Shown: positions 9,073 through 18,185 of the stretch, one piece after another | Numbering within the stretch: position 1 is the first letter of the stretch | Layout: each line of letters opens with the position of its first letter | From: Treponema sp. | Lineage (GTDB): Bacteria; Spirochaetota; Spirochaetia; Treponematales; Breznakiellaceae | Direction: 5' to 3' | Assembly: GCA_031266875.1 (NCBI GenBank) | Contig: JAISAE010000047.1 | Span: 1 to 36,187, forward strand | Length of the DNA stretch: 36,187 nt | Position numbers and translations under genes: made by a program | The notes under the pieces: model-generated | Seen by the model: only the letters and a program-made list of their open reading frames with translations | What the model was told of the DNA's origin: nothing | The model's database searches: none

Positions 9073-12000
9073 TTATAATAGCTCCGGCGACTTCAGTATC
9101 CCTTGGGTCCAGAAACGGTACTCATACGTCCACGCATCCCCGTTGGCGCGCCACGAATCCACGCCCCACCAGTAACCAGGGGCGCGGACATTGGTGTGAA
9201 GCTGACCAAAGGTGTTGATCCGGCAGCCAAAGTACAGCAGTTCAAGCTGGTGAAGCCCGTCTTTCAGGTCTGTAACCGTAAGCCGGTAGGGGGAATAGGC
9301 AATGACGCCCCGATCCTCGCCGTCAACCTTGACCCGCAGCAGATGCCCCCGATAGGCGCTGGCGCTAATCGTGAGTTCACCACCGCGGCTTTCCGCTGTC
9401 AGGTGGTAGCTGATGTTACCGCCGTAGAAGGCCAGCCCTTGGCGCGTAATGTCGCCAAACGCCAGTTCCCGTACCGGCGCGGTTAGGGTACAGCGGACAC
9501 CAGCAACTCGTACCCCAAAATCACCCAAGAGGTAGCTTGCCTCCACATCAATCGTACGGCCATAGGGCAGACTCAGCTCCAGCGTATTAATACCCTTTCT
9601 GATGAGTGGTAACTTCACCTTGTTGATACAGTGATCAACATACCAGCCATTGACTGGGCCAGCGGCAATGGTGTTCAGGCTTACCTGGGTAATGGCGGCG
9701 TTTTCCAGCGCCAATTCAGCGCCGCTCATCTCAAGTTCACTGTCAAAGGTATAGCGCAGGCGGAGGCGGCGCGGGGTACTGGTGTCGCTTTCGACCCAGG
9801 GTTGAGCGACTGCCTTCTTTCTCAGGGGCCAGCCGAGTTCGGCGCGGAGCATGGTGTCGAGGCGCAACACCTCTTCCACCGGACGATACGGCTCATCGTC
9901 CAAGGCGTATTCAGCCATATCCAGCAAAAGCAGGTTCGGTTCGTGGAGCGTAATAGGCACGGGGCTGGTAAAGCGGGCGCGTCCACAGGTGTCATTGGGA
10001 TACTCCGCGCTGGTAACGAGACGCGGCGGCTCCGGCGCGGCAACAGGGGCCGCGCCTTTCTCCAGCTTGAATAGAAGGCTGTCGTGTTCGTAGAGGGCAT
10101 ACACAATGACCGTATCGCCGCGTTCCCATGCGATTGGCTGGGGGCGGATTGCGCCGCTGATGGTGTCGTACAAGGTGGCGCGCCATTCGCCTTTGACGCG
10201 AATACGGATAATGTCCCCATGGGGAAGGTCGGGGTTTAGCGGCTTGTCCGCGTGGGCAATGAAGAGCCAGCGGCTGCCGTCAGCCTCTTCCCTCATCTGG
10301 TAGAGTAGGCTCTGGGTCTCCACGCCGGAACTGTCGCGGATGCTCAGTTCACGGACATCAGCGAGGGCTGACAGCAGCGGCAGGCGTTCAAAGCCGAGGC
10401 GCTCGCTCCGCTGCCAGAGCTGACACGGGGCCTTGCTTGGCCGGGCGTCGAGGTACTGCGGCGCGGTTCCCAGAAAGATAAGCCGCCCGCCCATTGCTTG
10501 GAACGCCTCCAGGCGGCATAAGGTTGTCGACCTGATGGTTTCCAGAGCCGGGACAATGATAATGTCGTAGCTCACGTTACCGACGGGGAAGGGTTTATTG
10601 GCACTGATGGCGGCGGGGTTACAGAGCGCGGGTAAGGTAGACTCGGCGATGTAGTCAAAGTCGATAAGACCACGAAGCAGCCAATCACAGAGGTTCTGGA
10701 AGTTCTGGTCCATCTGTTCCCGAATGGCTTGGGTACTCTCGCGGGGTCCCCAATGGAGCCAGTAACTCTCAATGGGATGTATCACGCCCACCCGTGCCAC
10801 TGCCTTACCTCTGGTTAGGGCGGTGTTTATTCGCGCAAAGTGGTTCTCGATATAGGGGTACTGCTCGAACCACGGCGCTTGATAGTTGAAGGTACCCGGA
10901 TAGTCGCGTTTAGCCTCGCCATTCATTGATACCCACGACAGGTGCGGCACCCGTACCGTTACCCCCAGGGCGGCCTGCCAGTCGCCTTGAAGTTTGTGTC
11001 CACGGAAATCGAAGTCCCAGTTAGTAACGCCGTAGAGTTCCGACAGCATACCCGCATAAGCGTACTGTCGTACTGCTGATTGAGTCTGCTTGGCGGTAGT
11101 GAATTCCCGTTGGTCGCAGAGCATATCAATACCCGGCAATTGGAAAGAACGGTATGAACGCATTGCCTCGCCAATGGCGTGGGTCTGGCTTTCGAGGGTT
11201 GGTTCCTCCATCATGTGGCCGGTGAGCATGATATTGTTAGCGCCGCACCACGCGCCGCACTGGTCAGCAAACGCGGCGGTGAAACGCTCGCAAATATGGT
11301 CGTGATAATGGTAGCGAATCACCGAGACCGCGCCCTGGGGCAAATCCCAGAGGAGTTCGGGGATACCATCAATGAGGTTTTCGCCGGTGTAGGCGGCGGC
11401 GAAGGTTTCGGCAAGGTCATCGGTCCACGGGAGGGTAACATCGCGGTCTTCATGGGCGAAACGCAGGGTCTCTTTCCGCGAGAACTGCGGCTCGTCAGTG
11501 AATATGGCGGGAATGATATTGCCAAAGTCGTTGGCAAAGCGGCTTTTGTAACGCTCGTGGGTAACGCGAATGAACTCGCGTATTGCCGCCGCGTCGAGCG
11601 TATTCACATAGGTTTGCTTGTTGTACCACGGGTCTGGTCTGGCGGTTTCGGCGTAGGCGTAGAGCCTGAACCCCTGGGTTGTCTCCTCGTCCTTGACGCG
11701 CCGGTACTGCTCAAGCTGGCCGGCGGCGCTAAGGCTAATGTCAAAGCAGGCGATGAGCGTGTTGCCGCCTTCCGCGGCAACGGGGTGGCGCGTCAGGCGC
11801 AGGCAACGCTGACGGTAGCGTTTGTCCTTAGTAACGGTACCACCGGCTGATCCGGAAGGCCAGCGGTCTTCGTCATAGAGCCAAGCCAGCATCTTTTCAG
11901 CGCGGGCCTTTTCCACGCAGGCGTACACGATGTCCATGTACTCGTTACCGAGATACTCGGTGGCCATACCTGTGCGGACATGCATGTGGAAGCCGCCAAA

Positions 12001-12150
12001 ACCGAGCTTTTTGAGTTGCTCGATCTGCCAGACCAGTTCGTCGGCGTTGAGCTTGTTATTCCAAGCCCAGAACGGCGTTGCCCGGTATTCGCTGGAGGGA
12101 TTCTGGAAATCCTCAGCCGTTAAGTCCTGTTCTCGTTTAGGATACAACAT
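9073..12150 (-). CDS. Large glycoside hydrolase, GH106-like (possible alpha-L-rhamnosidase)
   Basis: 1025 aa on the reverse strand. The N-terminal part resembles the (beta/alpha)8 domain of the GH106/rhamnosidase-like group: RATPFWAWNNKLNADELVWQ, GFGGFHMHVRTGM, AWLYDEDRWPSGSAGG, then PAIFTDEPQF near residue 220 with an acidic pair typical of the active site. A middle glutamine-amidotransferase-like domain (about 540-620) and C-terminal beta-sandwich domains (about 800-1000) follow. There is no signal peptide, suggesting intracellular cleavage of imported oligosaccharides, in line with the neighbouring fucosidase. AAGGA lies 8 bp before the ATG. Substrate is uncertain; the family is inferred by eye from these motifs. 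Confidence 0.7.
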   Translation of the reverse strand: MLYPKREQDLTAEDFQNPSSEYRATPFWAWNNKLNADELVWQIEQLKKLGFGGFHMHVRTGMATEYLGNEYMDIVYACVEKARAEKMLAWLYDEDRWPSGSAGGTVTKDKRYRQRCLRLTRHPVAAEGGNTLIACFDISLSAAGQLEQYRRVKDEETTQGFRLYAYAETARPDPWYNKQTYVNTLDAAAIREFIRVTHERYKSRFANDFGNIIPAIFTDEPQFSRKETLRFAHEDRDVTLPWTDDLAETFAAAYTGENLIDGIPELLWDLPQGAVSVIRYHYHDHICERFTAAFADQCGAWCGANNIMLTGHMMEEPTLESQTHAIGEAMRSYRSFQLPGIDMLCDQREFTTAKQTQSAVRQYAYAGMLSELYGVTNWDFDFRGHKLQGDWQAALGVTVRVPHLSWVSMNGEAKRDYPGTFNYQAPWFEQYPYIENHFARINTALTRGKAVARVGVIHPIESYWLHWGPRESTQAIREQMDQNFQNLCDWLLRGLIDFDYIAESTLPALCNPAAISANKPFPVGNVSYDIIIVPALETIRSTTLCRLEAFQAMGGRLIFLGTAPQYLDARPSKAPCQLWQRSERLGFERLPLLSALADVRELSIRDSSGVETQSLLYQMREEADGSRWLFIAHADKPLNPDLPHGDIIRIRVKGEWRATLYDTISGAIRPQPIAWERGDTVIVYALYEHDSLLFKLEKGAAPVAAPEPPRLVTSAEYPNDTCGRARFTSPVPITLHEPNLLLLDMAEYALDDEPYRPVEEVLRLDTMLRAELGWPLRKKAVAQPWVESDTSTPRRLRLRYTFDSELEMSGAELALENAAITQVSLNTIAAGPVNGWYVDHCINKVKLPLIRKGINTLELSLPYGRTIDVEASYLLGDFGVRVAGVRCTLTAPVRELAFGDITRQGLAFYGGNISYHLTAESRGGELTISASAYRGHLLRVKVDGEDRGVIAYSPYRLTVTDLKDGLHQLELLYFGCRINTFGQLHTNVRAPGYWWGVDSWRANGDAWTYEYRFWTQGILKSPELL

Positions 12151-12179
12151 AGTTTTTTCCTTAAATCTTGATTACATAG

Positions 12180-12216
12180 TTGCGTGTTTGAAGATATTTC
12201 ATATAACATATAACCT
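12180..12216 (+). promoter_or_regulatory. Candidate promoter giving a near-leaderless polyprenyl synthetase mRNA
   Basis: TTGCGT (12180-12185), 16-bp spacer, TATAAC (12202-12207). The expected start site falls 2-3 bp before the ATG at 12217, and there is no Shine-Dalgarno. Confidence 0.4.
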
Positions 12217-13275
12217 ATGATTCATCAGTATAATCAGCGGCTTGAGAAGATAGAAGCGGTGCTGCGGACGTACCTGCCGGGTATGCCGGATGCGGCCTGG
12301 GGTGAAAGCGTTTTTTCGCTGGATCCAGAGACGCTTGCGCCGGAACTTATGGCGCCGCTCACCATGCCGGGCTATGACCTGGTTCAGTGCGGAGGCAAGC
12401 GCTGGCGGCCTTTGCTTATGACTCTTGTGTGTGAAAGCATGGGGGGCGGGGAACGCTCCCTGCCGCTCACCCCGCTTGTGGAGTTCGCCCACAACGCCAG
12501 CCTCATTCATGACGACATTGAGGATAATTCTGACGAGCGCCGGGGACAGCCCGCAACGCATATCCGCTACGGCATTGACACAGCCATTAACAGCGGGGCG
12601 TTTCTCTACTTTCTGCCGCTTGCCTGTGTAACAGACTGGGACGCAACGCCGGAGCAGAAGGGTATGGTGTACCAACTCTGGGGCGAGTCTATGCGGCGAC
12701 TCCATTTGGGGCAGTCTATTGACATCACCTGGCACCGGGACCCGGCCTGTGTTCCCAGTCTTGAACACTATGATCTCATGTGCCGTCTGAAAACCGGCAG
12801 TCTTGCCTGGCTCGCGGTGGCTTTAGGACTGGTGGCTGCCTTAACATCAAGTGAAAAAAGAACGCCATTGATAAAAAAATGGGGTCAAGCTGCCGAAAAA
12901 CTAGGAATGGGATTTCAGATTCTCGATGATGTTAAAAATCTTACTACCGGGAATCCGGGTAAAAGGCGCGGCGACGACGTAGTTGAAGGCAAGAAAAGTC
13001 TTCCAGTGCTTCTGTATCTGCACGAACGGCCGGAGCAGGGTGAATGGTTTAGCAGTTGCTTTGCCGAGGCGCGTAAGGCCGGTATTGACGCTCCGCTTGT
13101 CAATGAGCTTATTGACAGGCTGGCCGAGTCTGGAGTCCTTACCAAAGCTGAGGCGCGGGGCAGAACACTGATTAACGAGGCGCGTGAGGCGTTCTCTGGT
13201 ATCCAAAGAAATTCTGGAGAAATGTACGGCGAACTGAGCAGACTTTTTGATTTTATAGGTGGCGCTTATGCGTAA
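12217..13275 (+). CDS. Polyprenyl diphosphate synthase family protein
   Basis: 352 aa. Trans-prenyltransferase that condenses isopentenyl diphosphate with allylic diphosphates for quinone, lipid-carrier or other isoprenoids. Motifs: GGKRWRP (59-65), first aspartate-rich motif DDIED (99-103) in HDDIEDNSDERRG, and the second region FQILDDVKN where the canonical last Asp is Asn. GDDVVEGKKSLPVL follows as expected. The chain is longer than a typical farnesyl synthase because of C-terminal extra sequence. Chain length cannot be told from sequence. The downstream gene overlaps the 3' end by 8 bp. Confidence 0.9.
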   Translation: MIHQYNQRLEKIEAVLRTYLPGMPDAAWGESVFSLDPETLAPELMAPLTMPGYDLVQCGGKRWRPLLMTLVCESMGGGERSLPLTPLVEFAHNASLIHDDIEDNSDERRGQPATHIRYGIDTAINSGAFLYFLPLACVTDWDATPEQKGMVYQLWGESMRRLHLGQSIDITWHRDPACVPSLEHYDLMCRLKTGSLAWLAVALGLVAALTSSEKRTPLIKKWGQAAEKLGMGFQILDDVKNLTTGNPGKRRGDDVVEGKKSLPVLLYLHERPEQGEWFSSCFAEARKAGIDAPLVNELIDRLAESGVLTKAEARGRTLINEAREAFSGIQRNSGEMYGELSRLFDFIGGAYA

Positions 13276-13732
13276 TGAACAGTCCATGAAGCAGGTTAAA
13301 ATATGGACAATCTCTCCATTGAATTTGAGTAAGATTAAAAGAGTGACGTTGTTTCTTAAACTTGTTAATATTGAAACCCTAGTTCCTGTTTTTATTAATC
13401 AATTGGAAAGCCAATCCATCCTTAAAGCCTTGCGTAACAGGGTACCGCCGAATCGTCCACTTGTTCATGGAGTGCTTCTGTCCCTGATGGGGGATGCGGG
13501 ATTCTCGCTCTTTGGGGTTGAAATTTATGATATTCATGATGACATTCTTCTGGCCAGATTACTGTTTGAGGGTCAGAGCTATTCGGCGGAGAAACCATTG
13601 ATGTCGCCGATAACTCCGTTTGACGCCTGCGTTCTGGCGACACTGGCGGCGCGTCCCATTTATGTAGCGGAAAACGTGATAGAGCAGATTGGTGTACCAG
13701 CCGGTATAGAGTTGGACAAATTTCGCATATAA
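13268..13732 (+). CDS. Bifunctional nuclease (BFN/DUF151) domain protein
   Basis: 154 aa from the ATG at 13268, which has an AGGTGG-like SD. A GTG at 13259 and an ATG at 13286 are alternatives. The core VHGVLLSLMGDAGFSLFGVE, the strand pair IYDIHDDILLARLLFEG, and PFDACVLATLAARPIYVAENV with IEQIGV match the BFN fold, named from a plant nuclease and common in bacteria including Thermotoga and Mycobacterium. The usual RPSDAIALA motif reads TPFDACVLA. It overlaps the prenyl synthetase stop and is likely co-translated with it. An intrinsic-terminator-like hairpin follows. The bacterial role is poorly defined. Confidence 0.8.
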   Translation: MRNEQSMKQVKIWTISPLNLSKIKRVTLFLKLVNIETLVPVFINQLESQSILKALRNRVPPNRPLVHGVLLSLMGDAGFSLFGVEIYDIHDDILLARLLFEGQSYSAEKPLMSPITPFDACVLATLAARPIYVAENVIEQIGVPAGIELDKFRI

Positions 13733-13751
13733 TAGGTAATAAGGATGTTTT

Positions 13752-13785
13752 CAAAATGCATGGCATTTTGTGATTTTTTATTTTT
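13752..13785 (+). terminator. Intrinsic terminator, 15 bp before the next start codon
   Basis: Perfect stem CAAAATGC (13752-13759) and GCATTTTG (13763-13770), loop ATG, then a T-rich tract to 13785. The M23 peptidase start is at 13800, so the hairpin could act as an attenuator. Confidence 0.75.
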
Positions 13786-13799
13786 CTAAGGATACGTGA

Positions 13800-14843
13800 A
13801 TGAAAAAGAGAGTGCAGATAGGCAAACTGCTGATAAGTGTTGGCATTGTATTGTTTTTTGGTTTTTCGCTGGTTTTTTTTATCAGCGCATTGTTTTATCA
13901 GTCTGTGAAAACGCCTGCCATAGCTGAAGCCCCTATCGAAGATACTGGACTGGGTGGCGGCGCTTTGTACCTTGAAACGTATCCTACGCTAGATGTGGAA
14001 CTGGATTTGTCTCTGTTCGCCGACAACAACGCTACGCTGGTGATTGAAAATAGCGTCGAGGCTGATGCGATAACTATTGGGGCGCTTGAACCGGAAGAGT
14101 ATTCGCGGATGCCTATCTTAAGCTATACCTCGTATAAAGTAGTGTCCGGCGATATGATCGGCGGGCTTGCTATCAAATTTGGCCTTAATCAGGACACCAT
14201 CATTTCAATTAACGAGATTACCAATACCCGCCTTTTGCAGATAAACCAAACGCTCCGTATTCCGAACCAAGATGGTATCTTTTATACTGTTAAAAAAGGT
14301 GATACGCTTTCGGCCATCGCCCGTGAACATAATGTCGATGTCGCAACGGTAAAAATGGTTAACGAACTATTCTCGGACGTTATTGCCGTGAACACAAAAC
14401 TCTTTATACCCGGGGCCAGGCTCGATCAAATGGACTTGCGAGAAATAAACGGCGACCTCTTCTTATGGCCGGTACGTGGACGCATCACATCAAACTATGG
14501 CTATCGCGCTAACCCCTTTGGTGGCACGTCGCGTGAGTTCCATTCAGGCATGGACATCGCGGTTCCTCATGGAACAGCAGTACGCGCCGCACTCTCAGGG
14601 CGGGTAACTTCCGCTGGGTACGATAACGTGTACGGTAACTTCGTCGTGATTACCCACCACTCCAGCTATCGCACCCTATATGGTCACATGAGCGCCCTCA
14701 GAACAAAGGTCGGGGCTTATGTGGTTAGTGGTGAAGTCATTGGTGCGGCGGGAAGTACCGGTCGCAGTACCGGCCCGCATGTACACTTCACTGTATACAA
14801 AAATGGCGTTACCACGGATCCGAGGCCGCTTCTCTCCAGATAG
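13800..14843 (+). CDS. LysM and M23 peptidase-domain cell-wall protein
   Basis: 347 aa. One N-terminal membrane anchor (residues ~9-33), two LysM peptidoglycan-binding domains (about 110-156 and 160-205), then an M23 (lysostaphin-type) metallopeptidase domain. The zinc ligands are all visible: His248 and Asp252 in FHSGMDIA and His329 in HVHF, with the catalytic His295 in LYGH. It should therefore be an active endopeptidase in the periplasm. It is probably involved in peptidoglycan remodelling or division. SD AAGGA lies before the ATG. Expression may depend on read-through of the terminator just upstream, since there is no room for a promoter after it. Confidence 0.93.
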   Translation: MKKRVQIGKLLISVGIVLFFGFSLVFFISALFYQSVKTPAIAEAPIEDTGLGGGALYLETYPTLDVELDLSLFADNNATLVIENSVEADAITIGALEPEEYSRMPILSYTSYKVVSGDMIGGLAIKFGLNQDTIISINEITNTRLLQINQTLRIPNQDGIFYTVKKGDTLSAIAREHNVDVATVKMVNELFSDVIAVNTKLFIPGARLDQMDLREINGDLFLWPVRGRITSNYGYRANPFGGTSREFHSGMDIAVPHGTAVRAALSGRVTSAGYDNVYGNFVVITHHSSYRTLYGHMSALRTKVGAYVVSGEVIGAAGSTGRSTGPHVHFTVYKNGVTTDPRPLLSR

Positions 14844-14939
14844 AGCGGTAACTCAGGTTAGCGCAGGTGCTGAGGTATGCTAGGTGGAGGTGATCCACCT
14901 AGTCGCCTACTGTGCTTCTACGGTAAATCTTGCCGCTCT
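14842..14939 (+). promoter_or_regulatory. Structured intergenic segment before the D-amino-acid operon
   Basis: Outer arms AGAGCGG (14842-14848) and CCGCTCT (14933-14939) enclose ~85 nt that contain a perfect 8-bp hairpin, CTAGGTGG (14880-14887) against CCACCTAG (14895-14902). There is no U-run. It ends 26 nt before the start codon at 14966. It could be a processed 3' end, a leader structure or a repeat. Confidence 0.4.
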
Positions 14940-14965
14940 CTTTTGCCTGTGATACATTAGGCGGT

Positions 14966-16072
14966 ATGGAACTATCAGAACTTGAAACTCCCTGTATTGT
15001 GATCGATGTGGAACAAGCGCGGCGCAACGTGATGGCAATGCAAAAGGCCGTGAATGAGGCGGGCTGCCGTCTGCGTCCCCATATCAAAACGCACAAGATG
15101 CCGTTTTTTGCCCAAATGCAGGTGGAAGCCGGAGCAGCGGGGATCACCTGCGCTAAAGTGAGCGAGGCGGAACTTATGGCCGACGGCGGCCTTGACGATA
15201 TCTTCATCGCCTATCCGCTGGTAGGCGCGTTCCGTATCAGGCGGGCGATAGCACTGGCAAAGCGGGTGAAACGCCTCATTCTCGCGGTGGACAGTATCGA
15301 AGGCGCGGCAGCTCTGAACGAGGCTGCTCTCGCCGAAAACACGCGCTTTGAGACACGGCTGGAAATAGACACCGGCGCGAAACGTACCGGCGTACTTATG
15401 CGTAACGCTACCCTGCTCGCTGAAAACATAACGCGGCTGTCCGGCCTGCAGCTCACCGGTCTCTATACCTTCAAAAGCCTGAACTATCAGGGCGAGGCAA
15501 CCCGCGACAATGAGCTTGCGGCCCGTGAAGAGGCCGAGCTTCTGGCGGAAACAGCAACGGCGATTCGTAATAAGGGCATTGCTATTGAAGATATTAGCGG
15601 CGGTTCCTCGCCCACAGGACTTGCTGTGGCCAGAACCGGTGTGGTAAACGAGGTTCGTCCGGGAACCTATATCTTCAAAGACCTGATGCTGTGCGACGAG
15701 GGTGTGGCAAAGCCGGAAGAGATCGCTGCGCGTTTCGTGGCAACGGTCGTAAGCTGTCCCAGTGAGGACTACGCCATCATCGACGGCGGAACCAAGTGTT
15801 TTCCAACGGATATACCGCTCAATACCGCGCCATTCTTTTATACCGCTTACGCTTATGTCGAAGGTATGGAACACCTGCGGCTGAACCGTATGAACGAGGA
15901 ACACGGCATCCTCACCCCAATCGCTGGAAAAACCGGCCTGCGTGTCGGACAGACTCTGAGTCTGCTTCCGCTCCATGTGTGTACCGCGATCAACATGCAG
16001 AACAGTGTCTATCTGTGGGAACAGGGAACCATGCGCCGCGAACCTGTCGGCGCACGCGGGATGTTGGTGTAA
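14966..16072 (+). CDS. DSD1 / D-threonine aldolase-like PLP enzyme (D-serine dehydratase or D-threonine aldolase)
   Basis: 368 aa. Fold-type III PLP protein with an alanine-racemase-like barrel. The PLP lysine is in the conserved RPHIKTHKM segment (Lys41). TGAKRTGV, GGSSPTG and the C-terminal metal site PLHVCTAIN (His and Cys) fit the metal-dependent D-serine dehydratase/D-threonine aldolase family. The ATG at 14966 follows AGGCGG; an upstream ATG at 14930 falls inside the preceding hairpin and lacks an SD. The next gene starts immediately after its TAA. Context with a D-deacylase and RidA favours a dehydratase releasing 2-aminoacrylate; that is inference. Confidence 0.85.
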   Translation: MELSELETPCIVIDVEQARRNVMAMQKAVNEAGCRLRPHIKTHKMPFFAQMQVEAGAAGITCAKVSEAELMADGGLDDIFIAYPLVGAFRIRRAIALAKRVKRLILAVDSIEGAAALNEAALAENTRFETRLEIDTGAKRTGVLMRNATLLAENITRLSGLQLTGLYTFKSLNYQGEATRDNELAAREEAELLAETATAIRNKGIAIEDISGGSSPTGLAVARTGVVNEVRPGTYIFKDLMLCDEGVAKPEEIAARFVATVVSCPSEDYAIIDGGTKCFPTDIPLNTAPFFYTAYAYVEGMEHLRLNRMNEEHGILTPIAGKTGLRVGQTLSLLPLHVCTAINMQNSVYLWEQGTMRREPVGARGMLV

Positions 16073-17674
16073 ATGGACATTCTGATTCAGGGCGGAACCG
16101 TGTATGACGGTTCCGGCACTCCACCAATAGAAGCGGACATTCTCATTGAGGGAGAACGTATCGCCGCGATAGGCCCGCGCCTCACAGTGCATAGTGCAAC
16201 ACCATGCACTACGATTGATGCACATGGGCGCGTGGTATGTCCGGGTTTCATTGATATACACCGCCACGCGGATGTCGCCATGTTCACGGCGCCAGACTTC
16301 GGCCAAACCGAACTGGCACAAGGAATCACGAGTATCGTGGTGGGAAACTGCGGCATCGCGCCGGTTCCGTGCGTTGGCCCAGCCCAGGCCGAATACTACC
16401 GTTACATTAAGCCGGTCATTGGGTCTGTAGCGGCGGGCCTGCCGTTTGCCGGCTATGCGGCATACACCGGGGCGCTTGAACAAGCCCGCCTGCCACTCAA
16501 TGCCGGCTTTCTGGCGGCTGCGGGAGCAATCAAAACTGCGGTCAAGGGCTTTACCAAAACACCGTTCAGCGCTGCTGAAATGCAGAGGGCTGTCGCATAT
16601 ATTGCGCAGGCCAGGGAACACGGGGCGCTCGGTTTGTCGTTTGGCATCATGTATCAGCCTGAATGTTATTCCTCACGGGAAGAACTCACGACGCTGGCTC
16701 GCGCCACAGGCGATGGAATCCTCTGCACACATATACGCGGCGAGGGCGATAGCCTTGTCTCTTCTATAGAAGAGATGCTTGACGTGGCGTTCAATGCTGA
16801 CATTCCGCTCAACATCAGCCACTTCAAGGCAAGCGGCGTCAGAAACTGGCAGGACGCGATATTCCGCGCCATAGAGCGGATCGAGACAGCGCGAAACACT
16901 GGTCAGCAGGTAAGCGCTGATTTTTATCCGTATGATGGCGGCTCAACCACCATCCTTTCCCTCATCCCGCCAAGTGTGCTGGAAGAAAGTACAGCCGCGT
17001 TAGTCCAGAAGCTGGCGACTCCGGCGGGCAAGGAAACACTGCGTCAAGAGTTCCACAAGACCCATGCAGGCTGGGACAACATGGCCGCCAGCATTGGTTG
17101 GGACCGCGTTATCATCAGCTCAGTGGTAAACGCCGAGTGTGCGGGGTATTGCGGTAAAAGCATGGAACAGATAGCCTGTGAAAACGGCTATGAGGAACCG
17201 CTCGATCTATTGCGCGATCTGGTGATAAGCGAGGAAGGGCAGGTCGGGATCATCGTACTAAGCATGGCGCAAGCAGACATTGACGAAGTTGCCCGCCTCC
17301 CCTGGACCGCGCTCATATCCGATGCCTTGTATGGGAGTGGCGCACATCCCCATCCGAGGCTTCACGGCGCGTTCCCCCGCTTTCTGCGTGAGTATGTGCG
17401 GGAACGCAAGGCGCTTACGATGGAGCAGGCCATTCACAAGATGACCCTTATGGGCGCGGAACGCCTGGGCATCCGGGACCGTGGTGTACTCCGCATTGGC
17501 GCTTATGCCGATGTGCTGGTCTTTGACCCCGCGTGTTTCCTTGACCGCGCCAACTACCAGCGCCCTACTCAAATGGCCGTTGGCATGGAAACGATGATTC
17601 TGAATGGGAATGTGCTAAATCCACATGATACAAACCGTGCGAAAGCCGGACAAACAATCTTTAGGAGTAGTTAA
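16073..17674 (+). CDS. N-acyl-D-amino-acid deacylase (D-aminoacylase) family amidohydrolase
   Basis: 533 aa. Amidohydrolase-superfamily enzyme that hydrolyses N-acyl-D-amino acids. The start follows directly on the TAA of the upstream gene. DILIQGGTVYDGSG marks the N-terminal beta domain; the metal site begins with VVCPGFIDIHRHAD (His63, His65). VGNCGIAPVP has the bridging-Cys position typical of D-aminoacylases. LCTHIRGEGD and NISHFKASG supply further ligands, and LISDALYGSG..HPR resembles the D-aminoacylase active-site Asp region. The C-terminal IRDRGVLRIGAYADVLVFDP closes the small domain. No signal peptide, so cytoplasmic. Confidence 0.92.
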   Translation: MDILIQGGTVYDGSGTPPIEADILIEGERIAAIGPRLTVHSATPCTTIDAHGRVVCPGFIDIHRHADVAMFTAPDFGQTELAQGITSIVVGNCGIAPVPCVGPAQAEYYRYIKPVIGSVAAGLPFAGYAAYTGALEQARLPLNAGFLAAAGAIKTAVKGFTKTPFSAAEMQRAVAYIAQAREHGALGLSFGIMYQPECYSSREELTTLARATGDGILCTHIRGEGDSLVSSIEEMLDVAFNADIPLNISHFKASGVRNWQDAIFRAIERIETARNTGQQVSADFYPYDGGSTTILSLIPPSVLEESTAALVQKLATPAGKETLRQEFHKTHAGWDNMAASIGWDRVIISSVVNAECAGYCGKSMEQIACENGYEEPLDLLRDLVISEEGQVGIIVLSMAQADIDEVARLPWTALISDALYGSGAHPHPRLHGAFPRFLREYVRERKALTMEQAIHKMTLMGAERLGIRDRGVLRIGAYADVLVFDPACFLDRANYQRPTQMAVGMETMILNGNVLNPHDTNRAKAGQTIFRSS

Positions 17675-17675
17675 T

Positions 17676-18158
17676 ATGAATGTGTATGAACAGATGAAAT
17701 CGCTGGGGATTCAGTTACCGCCAGCGCCGGTGAAGGCAGGCGTTTACGCGCAGGCAAAATGCTTCGGCAAGGGCTTGGTGTACATCTCCGGCTGTGGCCC
17801 GGCAATCAATGAACCGGGTAGCGGACTGCCAAAGGGTAAGCTCGGCAAGGACTTCGACCTGACCCAAGGCCAGCAACTCGCCAAAGCCTGTATGCTGAAC
17901 GTGCTTGCTGTGCTTGAGGCCAACATTGGGGACCTCCGCAAGGTCAAAAGTTGCGTAAAAATTACCACCTTTATCGCCAGCGCCGACGATTTCTTCGAGC
18001 AGCCTGCGGTCGCTAACGGCGGCAGCCAGCTCCTCGCCGACCTCTTTGGCCCCTCAGCCGGCACTCCGTCCCGTTCCGCCATCGGGGTGAACGTCCTGCC
18101 GGGCAACATTCCGGTCGAAACTGAGGCGCTTTTCGAGATTGATGAAGAAATGGCTTAA
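17676..18158 (+). CDS. RidA/YjgF family enamine/imine deaminase
   Basis: 160 aa from the ATG at 17676, preceded by AGGAG at 17663-17667. The longer in-frame ORF from 17625 lies inside the deacylase gene and is rejected. The RidA core is clear: VYISGCGPA near the N-terminus, and SRSAIGVNVLPGNIPVETEA with the catalytic Arg. RidA hydrolyses reactive enamines such as 2-aminoacrylate, products of serine/threonine dehydratases. Its place as third gene after a DSD1-like enzyme suggests it clears the intermediate made by that enzyme. The insert PGSGLPKGKLGKD is longer than in E. coli RidA and fits the longer YjgF subgroup. Confidence 0.93.
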   Translation: MNVYEQMKSLGIQLPPAPVKAGVYAQAKCFGKGLVYISGCGPAINEPGSGLPKGKLGKDFDLTQGQQLAKACMLNVLAVLEANIGDLRKVKSCVKITTFIASADDFFEQPAVANGGSQLLADLFGPSAGTPSRSAIGVNVLPGNIPVETEALFEIDEEMA

Positions 18159-18185
18159 GAAATCGAAAGATTTGCCGATAAGCCC

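Noticed and set aside
14975-16621. 548-codon reverse-strand ORF
   Set aside because: It is antisense to two clearly conserved forward genes (DSD1-like enzyme and D-aminoacylase) and shows no protein family of its own.
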